A DNA stretch of 64,000 nt from DAIPXZ01 sp036782995 (GTDB taxonomy: Bacteria; Bacillota; Clostridia; Saccharofermentanales; Saccharofermentanaceae). Both the position numbers and the translations under genes were made by a program. The DNA lies in assembly GCA_036782995.1 (NCBI GenBank), contig DAIPXZ010000003.1:143535-207534 (forward strand), read 5' to 3'. The notes beneath the pieces were generated by a model. That model searched no databases. It was not told where the DNA came from and was given only the letters and a program-made list of their open reading frames with translations. Below, piece after piece: positions 8,681-18,100 of this stretch (position 1 is the first letter of the stretch; each line of letters opens with the position of its first letter).

Positions 8681-9181
8681 GTGATACGGTTATTTGGTGA
8701 AGTCCAGGAGTCGATTACAGATGGACCGGGCATTCGTTATGCGATTTTTACGCAGGGCTGTCCGCATTATTGTGTCGGTTGCCATAATCCGGAAAGCCAT
8801 TCTTTTACGGACGGCTACTTAGTCGAAGCTGACGACATCATTCGAAGAATTCGTAGAAATCCGCTTTTGGATGGAATTACGTTAAGCGGCGGTGAGCCCT
8901 TTATGCAGGCGGATGAACTTTGGAAGGTTGCAAAGGCGGCCCAAGAAGCCGGGTTGTCGGTCATTACTTTTTCGGGATATACTTTTGAAGAATTGCTCGA
9001 ACACGCGACCGGCAGAAAAGGATATACAGAGCTCCTGTCGTATACGGATATCTTGATTGACGGCAAATTCGAAATAGAGCATAAGTCTTTGGATTTACGT
9101 TTCCGCGGTTCTACAAACCAACGTGCCATTGATGTTCAGAAATCTTTAGAAGAAGGCCGAATTGTCCTTTATGATTTATGA
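8681..9181 (+). CDS. nrdG: Anaerobic ribonucleoside-triphosphate reductase activating protein
   Basis: Radical-SAM activase that installs the glycyl radical on NrdD, giving deoxynucleotides without oxygen. It has 166 residues. The start is GTG at 8681, preceded by GGAGGAGG 10 nt upstream. The larger open frame upstream overlaps the pgi hairpin. Motifs: GIRYAIFTQGCPHYCVGCHNP, where CPHYCVGC is the CX3CX2C iron-sulfur site, and SGGEPFMQ, the glycine-rich SAM motif. The partner nrdD is not in the window, which is unusual since the two are commonly adjacent. Confidence 0.93.
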   Translation: MIRLFGEVQESITDGPGIRYAIFTQGCPHYCVGCHNPESHSFTDGYLVEADDIIRRIRRNPLLDGITLSGGEPFMQADELWKVAKAAQEAGLSVITFSGYTFEELLEHATGRKGYTELLSYTDILIDGKFEIEHKSLDLRFRGSTNQRAIDVQKSLEEGRIVLYDL

Positions 9182-9193
9182 AATGGGCAGCGG

Positions 9194-9218
9194 ACGGCGC
9201 GTTGTCGCGTTGTTTTTT
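9194..9218 (+). terminator. Intrinsic terminator after nrdG
   Basis: The stem ACGGCGCG / CGCGTTGT (with G-U pairs) and loop TTGT are followed by TTTTT. The T-run is shared with the -35 box of the next promoter. Confidence 0.6.
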
Positions 9219-9238
9219 CGTAGATAATCATGTAAAAT
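9210..9238 (+). promoter_or_regulatory. Sigma-A promoter for the marR-acp-lipid kinase operon
   Basis: TTGTTT at 9210-9215 and TAAAAT at 9233-9238 are 17 bp apart, 33 bp ahead of the GTG start. Confidence 0.6.
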
Positions 9239-9270
9239 CGAAATGTATATTTTTGTAAAGGAGTACTGCT

Positions 9271-9792
9271 GTGAATAACGATGAGCTGAATTTTGCCGAA
9301 AGCTTACTTCACATTTTCAACAACGTACTTCTTACGGAAGAAAAGGCACTTTCAAAGGGCTACTTTTCCGATCTTTCAATTGCCGAGTTACATACGATTA
9401 ATGCCATTGGGCCTTATGGGTCACGCACCATGAGCGAGACAGCTTCACTTCTTGGTATTACCACAGGCACATTGACTGTGGCAATCGACCGTTTGGTGAA
9501 GAAGAAATATGTGGAAAGAAAACGCGATGAGAAAGACCGTCGTATCGTCCGCATTTTCCTCTCTAAGCAAGGAAAACTCGCATATCGTATTCATTCGAAG
9601 TTCCATTCGTTGCTTGTGAAACGCATAATGGAACCATTAAACTCGGAAGAACAAGCTTTGCTTTCGCAAATGGTCGGCAACATCGACCAATTTGTGTCCG
9701 AACAATATGAAAAGTACAGTGACGAAGAACGATACAAGCAAATCATTGGAAAGCCACAACGTGGCAAATTAGGAGGAAAAGAAAATGTCTGA
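9271..9792 (+). CDS. MarR-family regulator, FabT-like by context
   Basis: A 173-residue winged-helix dimeric regulator. The HTH and wing read SETASLLGITTGTLTVAIDRLVKKKYVERKRDEKDRRIVRIFLS, a very standard MarR signature. The start is GTG after AAAGGAG. The gene overlaps the acyl carrier protein gene by 8 bp, which is the arrangement of FabT-type regulators of fatty acid synthesis in Firmicutes. Control of membrane lipid genes by an acyl-ACP-type signal is therefore plausible but inferred. It is probably autoregulated, being first in its operon. Confidence 0.85.
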   Translation: MNNDELNFAESLLHIFNNVLLTEEKALSKGYFSDLSIAELHTINAIGPYGSRTMSETASLLGITTGTLTVAIDRLVKKKYVERKRDEKDRRIVRIFLSKQGKLAYRIHSKFHSLLVKRIMEPLNSEEQALLSQMVGNIDQFVSEQYEKYSDEERYKQIIGKPQRGKLGGKENV

Positions 9793-10114
9793 TGTCATAA
9801 CGGATCAGGTTAGTGATTCGGATAACGGCAACCCTCGAGAACGGATGGAGCCTGACGAGATTACGAAGATGAAGGATCGTATTTATGACGATATCATCGG
9901 AATGGTCACGGATATGCTCGCTATATCGCCGACGGATATTCATCCCGAGACGACAATGATTGATGATTTGGGGCTGGATTCGCTTCAAATGTACGAGATG
10001 GTAATCGACCTGGAAGGCGCCTATGATATTCGCATTCCTGACGAGAGTCTCGAAAAAGTTACCATGGTAAAGGATGTCGTTGATTTAGTTTACCAATTGA
10101 CAACATTGAACTAA
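9785..10114 (+). CDS. Acyl carrier protein with N-terminal extension
   Basis: Carrier of acyl chains on a 4'-phosphopantetheine arm. The ACP fold occupies about residues 30-109, with the attachment motif LGLDSLQMYEM and the acceptor serine at about residue 66. The protein is 109 residues, against about 75-80 for the usual ACP. The extra ~28 N-terminal residues are acidic and polar. AGGAGGAAAAG precedes the ATG, which overlaps the 3' end of marR. The neighbours (lipid kinase, acyltransferase, acyl-CoA synthetase) suggest fatty acid or phospholipid work. It may be a specialised second ACP, given the absence of fabD/fabF here. Confidence 0.9.
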   Translation: MSDVITDQVSDSDNGNPRERMEPDEITKMKDRIYDDIIGMVTDMLAISPTDIHPETTMIDDLGLDSLQMYEMVIDLEGAYDIRIPDESLEKVTMVKDVVDLVYQLTTLN

Positions 10115-10142
10115 CAAAAATAGAAGGGTAATCGGTGATTCC

Positions 10143-11123
10143 TTGCATTACATATTTATTGTCAACTCGCGTGCGCATAAGAAAGTGCTTGCCGATTTTA
10201 ACAAGGCTCTTAGTATTGTACCGAAAAGCATTGCTGAGTCGATTGAAGTTGCTTACACAGAGCATGCTGGTCATGCCGAGGAACTGGCGATTGATTATTC
10301 CGATAAATATGGCACCGATGCGATTATTTTTGCATGTGGCGGAGATGGCTCCGTGCATGAAATTGCCAATGGCTTAGCATTCAGAAACACGCCGATGGCG
10401 GTTTTTCCGCTAGGCACGGGTAATGATTTTGCACGTACGGTACTTCCGAAAGAATTCTATCGTGATCCTTTTCTTTTCTTCAAAAATCTCTCCTCCTATG
10501 AAATACGCCCGATTGATTTGCTTCGTATCGACAGCTATGATGCAATGGGCAATCACTTACCGATATGGAGTAAATACAGCCTCAATGTGGCTTCTATGGG
10601 CCTCGATACATTGGTGCAAGCGAAGGCAAAAGCCATGGTGGCGGCTCATCCGAAGAGTCTCTTCTATCGAAAAAATGCTTATTCCATTGCCGCCGTATCT
10701 TGCTTGTTAAATGGGTGGAACTATCGCATGGATTTTTCTATCGAATTGGCCAACAAGGAAACGATTACAAAGAAGAATGTCGCATATTCACTTACCAGCA
10801 TTTGTAACGCAAAATACTACGGCAATGGCTTTTGTCCAGCGCCAGATGCTGTGATTGACGATGGCATCTTGAATGTTTGTGTTGTATCATCGATGTCTAG
10901 GATGAAGGCCTTCGGATTATTGAGTAAGTACAAACAAGGCAAACACATCGGACAGCCTGGTATCACAATGTATCAAGCTAAAAGTGGCGTTTTTTCTTCG
11001 CTTGACAGTAATTTCCAATTACAAGGCAATTATGATGGTGAAGATTTCTATGGTCATCAGGTCAGATTTGAGGTTATCCCGCAAGCGATACAGTATGCAT
11101 TTTTCAATGCTCCCCATAACTAA
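10143..11123 (+). CDS. Diacylglycerol/lipid kinase (YegS/DgkB family)
   Basis: A 326-residue lipid kinase with the catalytic domain motifs CGGDGSVHEIANGL and FPLGTGNDFAR near the N-terminus, and a C-terminal beta domain. Such enzymes phosphorylate diacylglycerol or related lipids, recycling them to phosphatidic acid. TTG is the only reasonable start (GAAGGG about 14 nt upstream). The protein begins MHYIFIVNSRAHKK, where the usual family start is IxNPxAG. It is third in the marR-acp operon and is followed by a terminator. Confidence 0.88.
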   Translation: MHYIFIVNSRAHKKVLADFNKALSIVPKSIAESIEVAYTEHAGHAEELAIDYSDKYGTDAIIFACGGDGSVHEIANGLAFRNTPMAVFPLGTGNDFARTVLPKEFYRDPFLFFKNLSSYEIRPIDLLRIDSYDAMGNHLPIWSKYSLNVASMGLDTLVQAKAKAMVAAHPKSLFYRKNAYSIAAVSCLLNGWNYRMDFSIELANKETITKKNVAYSLTSICNAKYYGNGFCPAPDAVIDDGILNVCVVSSMSRMKAFGLLSKYKQGKHIGQPGITMYQAKSGVFSSLDSNFQLQGNYDGEDFYGHQVRFEVIPQAIQYAFFNAPHN

Positions 11124-11156
11124 ACCAAGCTAGCTAAAACAAAAAGAGTAAAGAAA

Positions 11157-11179
11157 AAGCGCCGCGTTGAGGCGCTTTT
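11157..11179. terminator. Bidirectional terminator
   Basis: The hairpin AAGCGCC / GGCGCTT with loop GCGTTGA has A-runs on one side and TTTTGTTT on the other. It serves the convergent lipid kinase and plsC genes. Confidence 0.75.
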
Positions 11180-11201
11180 GTTTAATTCGGATTTTATGTT
11201 A

Positions 11202-11945
11202 TCAGTTCTTCAATTTGTCTGCTGCGCCAGTTTTTTCTTCCATATCGTGCATCCAAGCGGAAAGTGCTTCGGTCATTTTGTGCGCGTTGTTTTCGTAATC
11301 AGCGGCCAGAAGAGGCTTGCCGAAGTGGAGGATGATACGACGGCGACAGTGGTTTACTTTATCCCAACCATTTGGACGCTTCATGTGACGCGACCATGCT
11401 TGATAGCCTCCCTCGATATAGACAGGAACCATCGGAACGTTGGCCTTTACCGCGAGGTAAGCGGCGCCGTCTTTCATTTCGGCGACCATACCGTCATGGG
11501 TACGTGTGCCCTCCGGATGGACGAGCATGATGTTGCCTTTTTCGACCACTTTCTTTGCTTTGATAAGACCGCGAACAGGGTTTCCGTATCGATCGACAGC
11601 GATTCCACGTCCGACCTTCATCATCAAACGGCCCATCGCACCATAGTCTGTTTCCAGATCGGATGCGGCAAGACAAGCAAAGTTCTTGAATTGCTTGCGC
11701 GGGATGAAATTAGATATCCATAAGCCATCGGCGAAGGTCTGGTGATTGGCCGCGATGACATAGGGTGAATCCTTCGGAATATTTTCTTTTCCTTCGGCAT
11801 GAATATGTACGTAGAAGCGAGTAATCAACATGCCCAAATAGAACCAAAGTGTACCGTAAAATCCTCGTTTGGTAGGATACTTATCAGGCATCTCGTTTTG
11901 GGTCGGCTTCGTTGATTTTACTTTTTCGTTTTCATCTGTACTCAC
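11202..11945 (-). CDS. plsC: 1-acyl-sn-glycerol-3-phosphate acyltransferase
   Basis: Membrane-associated PlsC-type acyltransferase of 247 residues, converting lysophosphatidic acid to phosphatidic acid. The catalytic HX4D motif is visible in NHQTFADG and the glycerol-phosphate motif in HPEGTRTHDG. A hydrophobic helix (FYGTLWFYLGMLITRF) precedes the catalytic block. The first ~25 residues are polar and charged, longer than in many homologues. The start is supported by AAAGAGGTGG on the minus strand. It lies convergent to the acp-lipid kinase operon. Confidence 0.93.
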   Translation of the reverse strand: MSTDENEKVKSTKPTQNEMPDKYPTKRGFYGTLWFYLGMLITRFYVHIHAEGKENIPKDSPYVIAANHQTFADGLWISNFIPRKQFKNFACLAASDLETDYGAMGRLMMKVGRGIAVDRYGNPVRGLIKAKKVVEKGNIMLVHPEGTRTHDGMVAEMKDGAAYLAVKANVPMVPVYIEGGYQAWSRHMKRPNGWDKVNHCRRRIILHFGKPLLAADYENNAHKMTEALSAWMHDMEEKTGAADKLKN

Positions 11946-12225
11946 TGAAAATCCACCTCTTTATTACTATAAAACCATTTCTCGAATATGCTAGTCTAGA
12001 ATTTAAGGGTTGTCAATCGATTTGCTTGTCATAAACGTACAAAAATCAACTATCCATCATCAAAAGGTGATGGTATCCGCCTATGACAAACGACAATGAT
12101 ATACTTTGTTATCCAAATATCAGAATAGTATGATATCACATACGCCAAAGTTGTAATATAATTTCACGGTACGCAAATGAGATACATTTATCGTAGATAA
12201 TCGAATGAATGAAAGGAAGTATACG

Positions 12226-13013
12226 ATGGATTTAGGATTAAATGGCAAGGTAGTTATGATTACAGGAGCTACAGGCGGTGTTGGGGAGGCTTTAGTAGAA
12301 GCATTTGCTAAAGAAGGCTGCAAATTGGCAATCTCAAGCACAAAGCAAGAGAAAATGGATATGCTAATAGCGGGTCTTACTATTGAGGCTGATCGTCTGA
12401 AGACTTTTATTGTGGATGTAACAAAAGAAGATCAAGTAAAGAATATGGTTGAGGAGACGGTGAAGGCATCGGACAAATCGATGTTCAGATTAACAATGCT
12501 GGATATGAAGGAAGAATGGCACCGATTTCTGAACAGTCATTTGAAGACTTTATGAATGTATATAATATCAATGTATTTGGACCGATGTATGGAATGAAAT
12601 ATGTATGCCCACATATGGCAGCGCAGAAGAGCGGTACGATTGTTAATATCGCTTCAAATGGTAGCTTTGTAGGTGCGGCAGGAATGGCACCTTATGTTTC
12701 ATCAAAGCATGCGATTGCCGGTCTGTCAAAGTGCGTTGCGCTTGAAATGGCTTCAAGTAATGTTCGAGTGAATTGCATTTGCCCCGGAGCAATAGATACT
12801 CCTATGATGCGTTCGATTGAGAAATCAGCACTGGGCGAAGGTGTTTCTACGGAAGAAGCAATGAAGATTTTTGGTGCGGCTTATCCGGATGGTCGTTACG
12901 CGACTGCAGAAGAGGTTGCTGATTTTACAGTATTTATGGCAAGTGGAAAATCCACACATGTTACAGGCTCTTGTGTTCGCATCGATGGAGGCCTTGAGGC
13001 AACTTCTCGATAA
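12226..13013 (+). pseudogene. Short-chain dehydrogenase/reductase, disrupted by a 1-bp deletion
   Basis: The first frame (12226-12555) encodes the Rossmann start, GKVVMITGATGGVGEALVEAFAKEG. The second (open from before 12516 to 13013) encodes the SDR middle and end: NIASNGSF, the catalytic pair in YVSSKHAIAG, ICPGAIDTPM, GSCVRIDGG. Restoring one base at about 12469 turns the junction into VKAFGQIDVQINNAGYEG, recovering the family NNAG motif and one frame of about 262 residues. The ribosome site GAAAGGAAG precedes the ATG at 12226. No slippery run is present at the site, so this is a recent inactivation or a sequencing/assembly error. The intact protein would be an NAD(P)-dependent oxidoreductase of the FabG type. 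Confidence 0.88.
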
Positions 13014-13069
13014 TGATTGGATAGCTGGCTATCACGTTACACAGTCATTTGCTGGATTTACAAAAACTT

Positions 13070-13112
13070 AAAGGCTTTCTCCCAACACCTATGGTAGTGG
13101 GAGGAAGCCTTT
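13070..13112 (+). terminator. Long hairpin after the SDR gene
   Basis: A 15-bp stem, AAAGGCTTTCTCCCA / TGGGAGGAAGCCTTT, has one G-U pair and a 13-nt loop. Only TTG follows, so termination strength is uncertain. Confidence 0.65.
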
Positions 13113-13145
13113 GACAAATGAAAGCTTATTCATGAAGGTTAATTG

Positions 13146-13175
13146 TTGGACGATATTACGTGAACGTGTTATTAT
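13146..13175 (+). promoter_or_regulatory. Promoter for the acyl-CoA synthetase-addB-addA run
   Basis: TTGGAC at 13146-13151 and TATTAT at 13170-13175 are 18 bp apart. Confidence 0.5.
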
Positions 13176-13196
13176 CGATAAAGACTATTTACTGGT

Positions 13197-13230
13197 CGAG
13201 TCATCTTCTCCAAATGGGAGAATGGACTCG
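13197..13230 (+). other. Leader hairpin before the acyl-CoA synthetase
   Basis: CGAGTC / GACTCG and TTCTCC / GGAGAA form a two-part stem with a short interior loop, ending 7 bp before the GGGAGG ribosome site. It could tune translation or mRNA stability. I recognise no riboswitch class. Confidence 0.4.
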
Positions 13231-13245
13231 ATTTAGGGAGGCAGT

Positions 13246-15084
13246 ATGGAATCGCATCTCGGAAAGCCGCTATATGAAGATATACGCTATGAAAATATGC
13301 GTGATATGATTCTGGCAACTCGTGAAAAGCATCAGACTTTGGATGCGTTTATTTTTCGAAGAAAGCCAAACGAGGCTGAAATTCACAAGACACATCTCGA
13401 CTTCGGTAATGATGTTGAATATTTGGCAGAAGCCATCGCCGAGCGCGGTTTACAAGGGAAACATCTCGGTGTAGTAGGCGAAAATGCCTATGAATGGCTT
13501 GTTTCTTATTCTGCAATTTTATCCAGCGGCAGTGTTGGTGTCCCGCTCGATCGTTTGCTCCCGGAAAACGAGCTCGAGAGTCTATTTATACGTGGCAAGC
13601 TGGATGCGATTTTTTATCATCCGAAGCATCATGAAATGGTGGCGTCGATTGCGTCTCGTATGCCGGAAAATGGTGTAACGATTAAAGCTTTTATTTGCAT
13701 GGGGAAGGAATACATTCCGGCTTCGCAAACTTGGCCGGATGATGAGCGGTTTTCGGATATTCAGGAATGGTTAAGTCAGGGTAAATTGCTTGTTGAGCAG
13801 GGAAAAACAACGATGCGTGATGCTGTCATTGACCCGGATGCGACGAAGATTATTCTTTTCACATCGGGTACAACTGCGATGAGCAAGGGTGTTATGCTTT
13901 CGCATAAGAACATTATGACAAATGTGTATGCCATTTCGACGACACTTCTTTTACATCCCGGCGAGCGCGCATATTCCATTCTTCCGTTGCATCATACTTT
14001 TGAAAATACCTGCGATTATTTCTTGCTTTCTCGCGGCTGTTGCCTTTGCCTATCGGACGGACTTCGTTATTTAGTCAAGAATATGCAGGAATGGCATGTC
14101 GAAGCTTGTATTTCCGTACCACTACTTTTCGAGAACATTCATGGCAAGATTATGTCTGGAATTGAAGAAACTGGCAAAGCGGAAATCGTCGGTTTTATGG
14201 TTTTTGTAACGCGTTTTTTAAAGAAGTTCCATCTCGATCTTCGTCGCGTGGCTTTTAGCAAAATCTTGCAAAAACTCGGCGGTCATATGCGAATTGTGGT
14301 TATTGGCGGTGCTGGTATCGACAAAAAATATGTTGAAGATTTCAATAATTTGGGCATTGATTTCCTCATGGGATACGGCCTGACGGAGACTTCTCCCGTT
14401 ATTGCTGTGACTACATATCAGTGTAATGTCTATGGCAGTGTTGGGCGACCGATTACCGGCATCGAAGTAAAAATTGATTCTGATAGTGACAAGATTGGTA
14501 CAGTCGGTGAGATATTATCTAGAAGTGACTGTGTGATGAACGGGTATTACGAGAATGATGAGGCGACTGCTGAAGCGATTGACGAGGACGGATGGTTCCA
14601 CACCGGCGATATGGGATATCTTGACAGGAAGGGATGCCTCCATATCACGGGACGCGTGAAATCGATGATTGTATTGACGAACGGGAAGAAGGCTTTCCCG
14701 GAAGAGATTGAGTCATTAATCAACAATATCCCCGGCGTGCGAGAAGCTTTTGTCTGGGGTGAAGCCTCCGAGCGCGATGCGATTGATATCTGCACGAAGA
14801 TTTTGGTTGATCGACAGGAAATCGGTAAGTATATTCCGATTCCGGAAAAGACTGCCGGTGACCATTCAATTGAGAGTTATCTCAAGAATGCGATTAAGGA
14901 AATCAATCATCAAATGCCTTCGTATAAATCGGTCCGTTATTTTGTTTTTTCAGAAAAAGAGATGGTCAAAACAACGACGCTCAAGGTGAAGAGACGTAAC
15001 GAACAAGAAGCGATTCAAAAACGTCTTCAAGAAGCTGGTATGACGATGAAGGCAGCGAACGCGCAAAACCTCGATACCCTCTGA
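13246..15084 (+). CDS. Long-chain acyl-CoA synthetase (AMP-forming)
   Basis: ANL-superfamily ligase of 612 residues that activates fatty acids through an acyl-adenylate. Adenylation motifs in order: FTSGTTAMSKGVMLSHKN (P-loop), YGLTETSPV, GWFHTGDMGYLD and the hinge GRVKSMIVLTNGKKAFPEE. The N-terminal ~100 residues carry the usual VGENAYEWLVSY segment. The C-terminus is extended with a charged KVKRRNEQEAIQKRL segment. It fits the long-chain FadD-like branch. Nearby plsC, acp and lipid kinase support a role in phospholipid or exogenous fatty acid use. addB follows after 16 bp, which suggests cotranscription with the recombination genes. Confidence 0.92.
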   Translation: MESHLGKPLYEDIRYENMRDMILATREKHQTLDAFIFRRKPNEAEIHKTHLDFGNDVEYLAEAIAERGLQGKHLGVVGENAYEWLVSYSAILSSGSVGVPLDRLLPENELESLFIRGKLDAIFYHPKHHEMVASIASRMPENGVTIKAFICMGKEYIPASQTWPDDERFSDIQEWLSQGKLLVEQGKTTMRDAVIDPDATKIILFTSGTTAMSKGVMLSHKNIMTNVYAISTTLLLHPGERAYSILPLHHTFENTCDYFLLSRGCCLCLSDGLRYLVKNMQEWHVEACISVPLLFENIHGKIMSGIEETGKAEIVGFMVFVTRFLKKFHLDLRRVAFSKILQKLGGHMRIVVIGGAGIDKKYVEDFNNLGIDFLMGYGLTETSPVIAVTTYQCNVYGSVGRPITGIEVKIDSDSDKIGTVGEILSRSDCVMNGYYENDEATAEAIDEDGWFHTGDMGYLDRKGCLHITGRVKSMIVLTNGKKAFPEEIESLINNIPGVREAFVWGEASERDAIDICTKILVDRQEIGKYIPIPEKTAGDHSIESYLKNAIKEINHQMPSYKSVRYFVFSEKEMVKTTTLKVKRRNEQEAIQKRLQEAGMTMKAANAQNLDTL

Positions 15085-15100
15085 GTAGGAGGAATATGAC

Positions 15101-18100
15101 ATGGGACTTACGGTTCTATATGGTGAACATCCATGTGATGTCAGCGATGATTGCTTATCCCGAATTTGTGATGAAGCCATTGCCTGGCCGACAAGACGTG
15201 GCTATCTCATTGTTCCGGAACAGAGTAAGGCGGATGTCGAGAGACGATATATCGAGATTTTAACCGAAAAGAAGAAGTCGATTCAATCTTCAGGATTTAT
15301 GTTGATTGATATCGTGAGTTTTTCGAGATTTGCATATCGCATTATGTCTGAAGTTGGTGGCGCTCCGGGGTATTCCCCTGATGTTGTTGCTAAATCATTG
15401 CTCATTTATCGCATTCTCAAGGAAGAAAAAGACAATTTAACCACACTATCTGCTTTTTCGGATAATGTGGGTTTTGTAGCCAAAATTGACGAAGTACTCG
15501 GTGATTTTGACCGCTATGGAATCACGGGCGATATGTTACTTTCACTGTCTTTAGAGAGCGAATCGGCTGGTTTTCGCGCGAAAACACATGATTTTGGTCT
15601 CTTAATGAATCGTTTGGCAGAAAAAAGAGCTGAATATGGCTTCGCATCCGACCGAAACACGTTAAAGCAGTTAATTTCGACATTGGAAACAGTCTCGAAG
15701 GGAGAGGCGAATGCTGATGCATGGCCGCTCAATCGACTTCGTTTTTTGAAGGATGCGTCGATTTGGGTTATGGGTTTCGCAGAGGATCGTTTCTTTACGC
15801 CGGAAGAATTGAAGCTCATCTCTTTACTTGAAGTAATCACAGAGAAGGTATGCGTAACGGCGCTTTCTCATTCGACGCAAGATGAGGATCCAACGGATAT
15901 TACGTATTTTGGAAAAGCCGCGATTCGAGCGTTGCGAAAAGAGGTGCGGCATCCAATCACACTAACGAAGACAGAAACAGCAAAACAACGTGCAACGGGC
16001 TTGGTACGTCTGTCCTCTTGTTTTGCCGCTCGGACGAATACGACGGAAACAGACGCGCCCCAGAAGGAGAACAAAGACATCCGTCTTTTGTTATTCCAGA
16101 CACCCTTTGAGGAGATATCCTATATTGCGGCGACGATTCGAAAAAGGGTGGCATTGGATGGCATGCGTTATCGAGATTTTTCCATCGTTTTATGTGACGA
16201 AGAGAAATATCGCACACCGCTACATGCGGCCTTTGCGGAATATGGTCTGGATGCTTTTTTGGACCGAAGGCAAGCATTGTGCGCCACGTCGTGGATGCGG
16301 TATGTTTTGGCTCTTCTGGACTTGGCTGCATCAGGTGGAAAATATCAGTACTTAATGACCATTTTGAAGTCCGGCCTGTGCCCTTGCAACGATGAAGCGG
16401 TGAGTCGTTTTGAAAACTATTGCCTCGCTTATGGACTGGATAAACAATCACGCATCATGCGCCATTCGCTTTATGAATCAGAAGAAGGTAAGGCGATATG
16501 GACGGAAATGTCACCTGTTTTACAAACAATATTCACTCTTTCCAATTGTATGGCCGTTTCAAAATCATGCAAGGAAAAGGCAACGATTCTTTTTGACCAT
16601 TTGCAAACTAAGGGCGAGATTGTCGATGCACTGGCAAAAGAATGGGCAGACTCCTTACAACGAGAGGCGGCGCTCGGCTTGGTTGCATCCTATCAGGCGA
16701 TGATGGATATTTTGGTTACGCTCTCCGGTGATTTAGGAGATTGCGATATGGAGATGGAAAATTTCCGTTCGACGATTCTCATCGGTATGGAAACGCAAAA
16801 GGCCGGGGCCATTCCGTCATTCATAGACCAAATTGAGGTCACTACGCCGTCGCTTGGCTACAAGAGACGTACGAAGGTTATGTTTATCGTCGGCGCAAAT
16901 CGCGGTAACTTCCCCTATTCAGCGATTTCTGAAGGATACCTGCGCGGTACAGAGCGACAGATGATTGCCGAGAAGCTATGTATCTCTTTCCCGAACAAGG
17001 CAAAAGATCAAGTGTACAAAGACTTTTTCACCGCATATGCGCTATTGGATTGTCCGACAGAGCAGCTTTACATGACGACACTTTCTAATGTTGAGCCGTC
17101 GTCGGTGATGCGATTTGCGCAAGAAATCATGCCGGAATTAGAGATAGAACGAATCCTTTCGTTATCGATGGATGACCCACGTCTTTATCAAAAGGAGCGC
17201 TTGATTGACTATTTACGCACCGTGATTTTGCGCGTTACTAACCCGAGCGACGATGAATTTATTGAGGCGATAGCACTTTGGAAAAAGTATTTTTCAGGTG
17301 AGAAGCTATTTACGGCAGATTCGGTATGTCATATTCAAATTCCAAAATCGCAAATGGAAGAGCGTTTCCATAATCGTTTGACGATGAGCGTCTCGCAAAT
17401 CGAAAATTATGCTGCCTGTCCATACTCCTATTTTGCTGAGAAGGTACTTTCACTTTCGAAAAGACGTGAAGTGACGCCGGAGTATACCGAAACGGGAACG
17501 ATTCTTCATCGTGTCATGGAGCTTGCGATGCAACAGATGACGCACGATTATTGGATGCAAGGCCATAAGGACACTAAAGCATGGATCGATCAGTATTTAT
17601 CCGCCGATATTCCGGAATGGAGTCGTCGTCTGGTTCGAAAGGCGGAAGCAGAAGGTGATTATGGATATGCCAAGGATGAGGCTCTGAAAACTGAGACAGA
17701 GATGAAGCTGACGCGTGTCGCCAGTCATACATTGGAAGGTATGTTGTATGGCTTGCAAAATGATAATTACGTTCCTCGCTATTTCGAATGGAAATTCGGA
17801 GAAAAAGAAGATGGAAAACTCGAGCTTTCTTTGCCAACAGGGCAAAATGTCACATTCCGAGGCACGATTGACCGCGTGGATATCAATGAGAATGAACATA
17901 GTTTCCGCGTGTTGGATTATAAAACCGGCAACAAGAAAGTGGAATACGACAAGCTATTTGCGGGATTAAGCGTCCAGCTTCCGGCGTATACTTATGTTTT
18001 TGGTGCGTCACATCCAGAATGGTTGCCGAAAAAGGCAGGATACATTCACGTTTCCACATCGGATACCAAGGACGATACATTGGAGCAAGATTACAAGTCA

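Noticed and set aside
12466..12475. Programmed ribosomal frameshift in the SDR gene
   Set aside because: No slippery heptamer, no stimulatory structure and no internal ribosome site near the junction; a simple 1-bp deletion explains everything.
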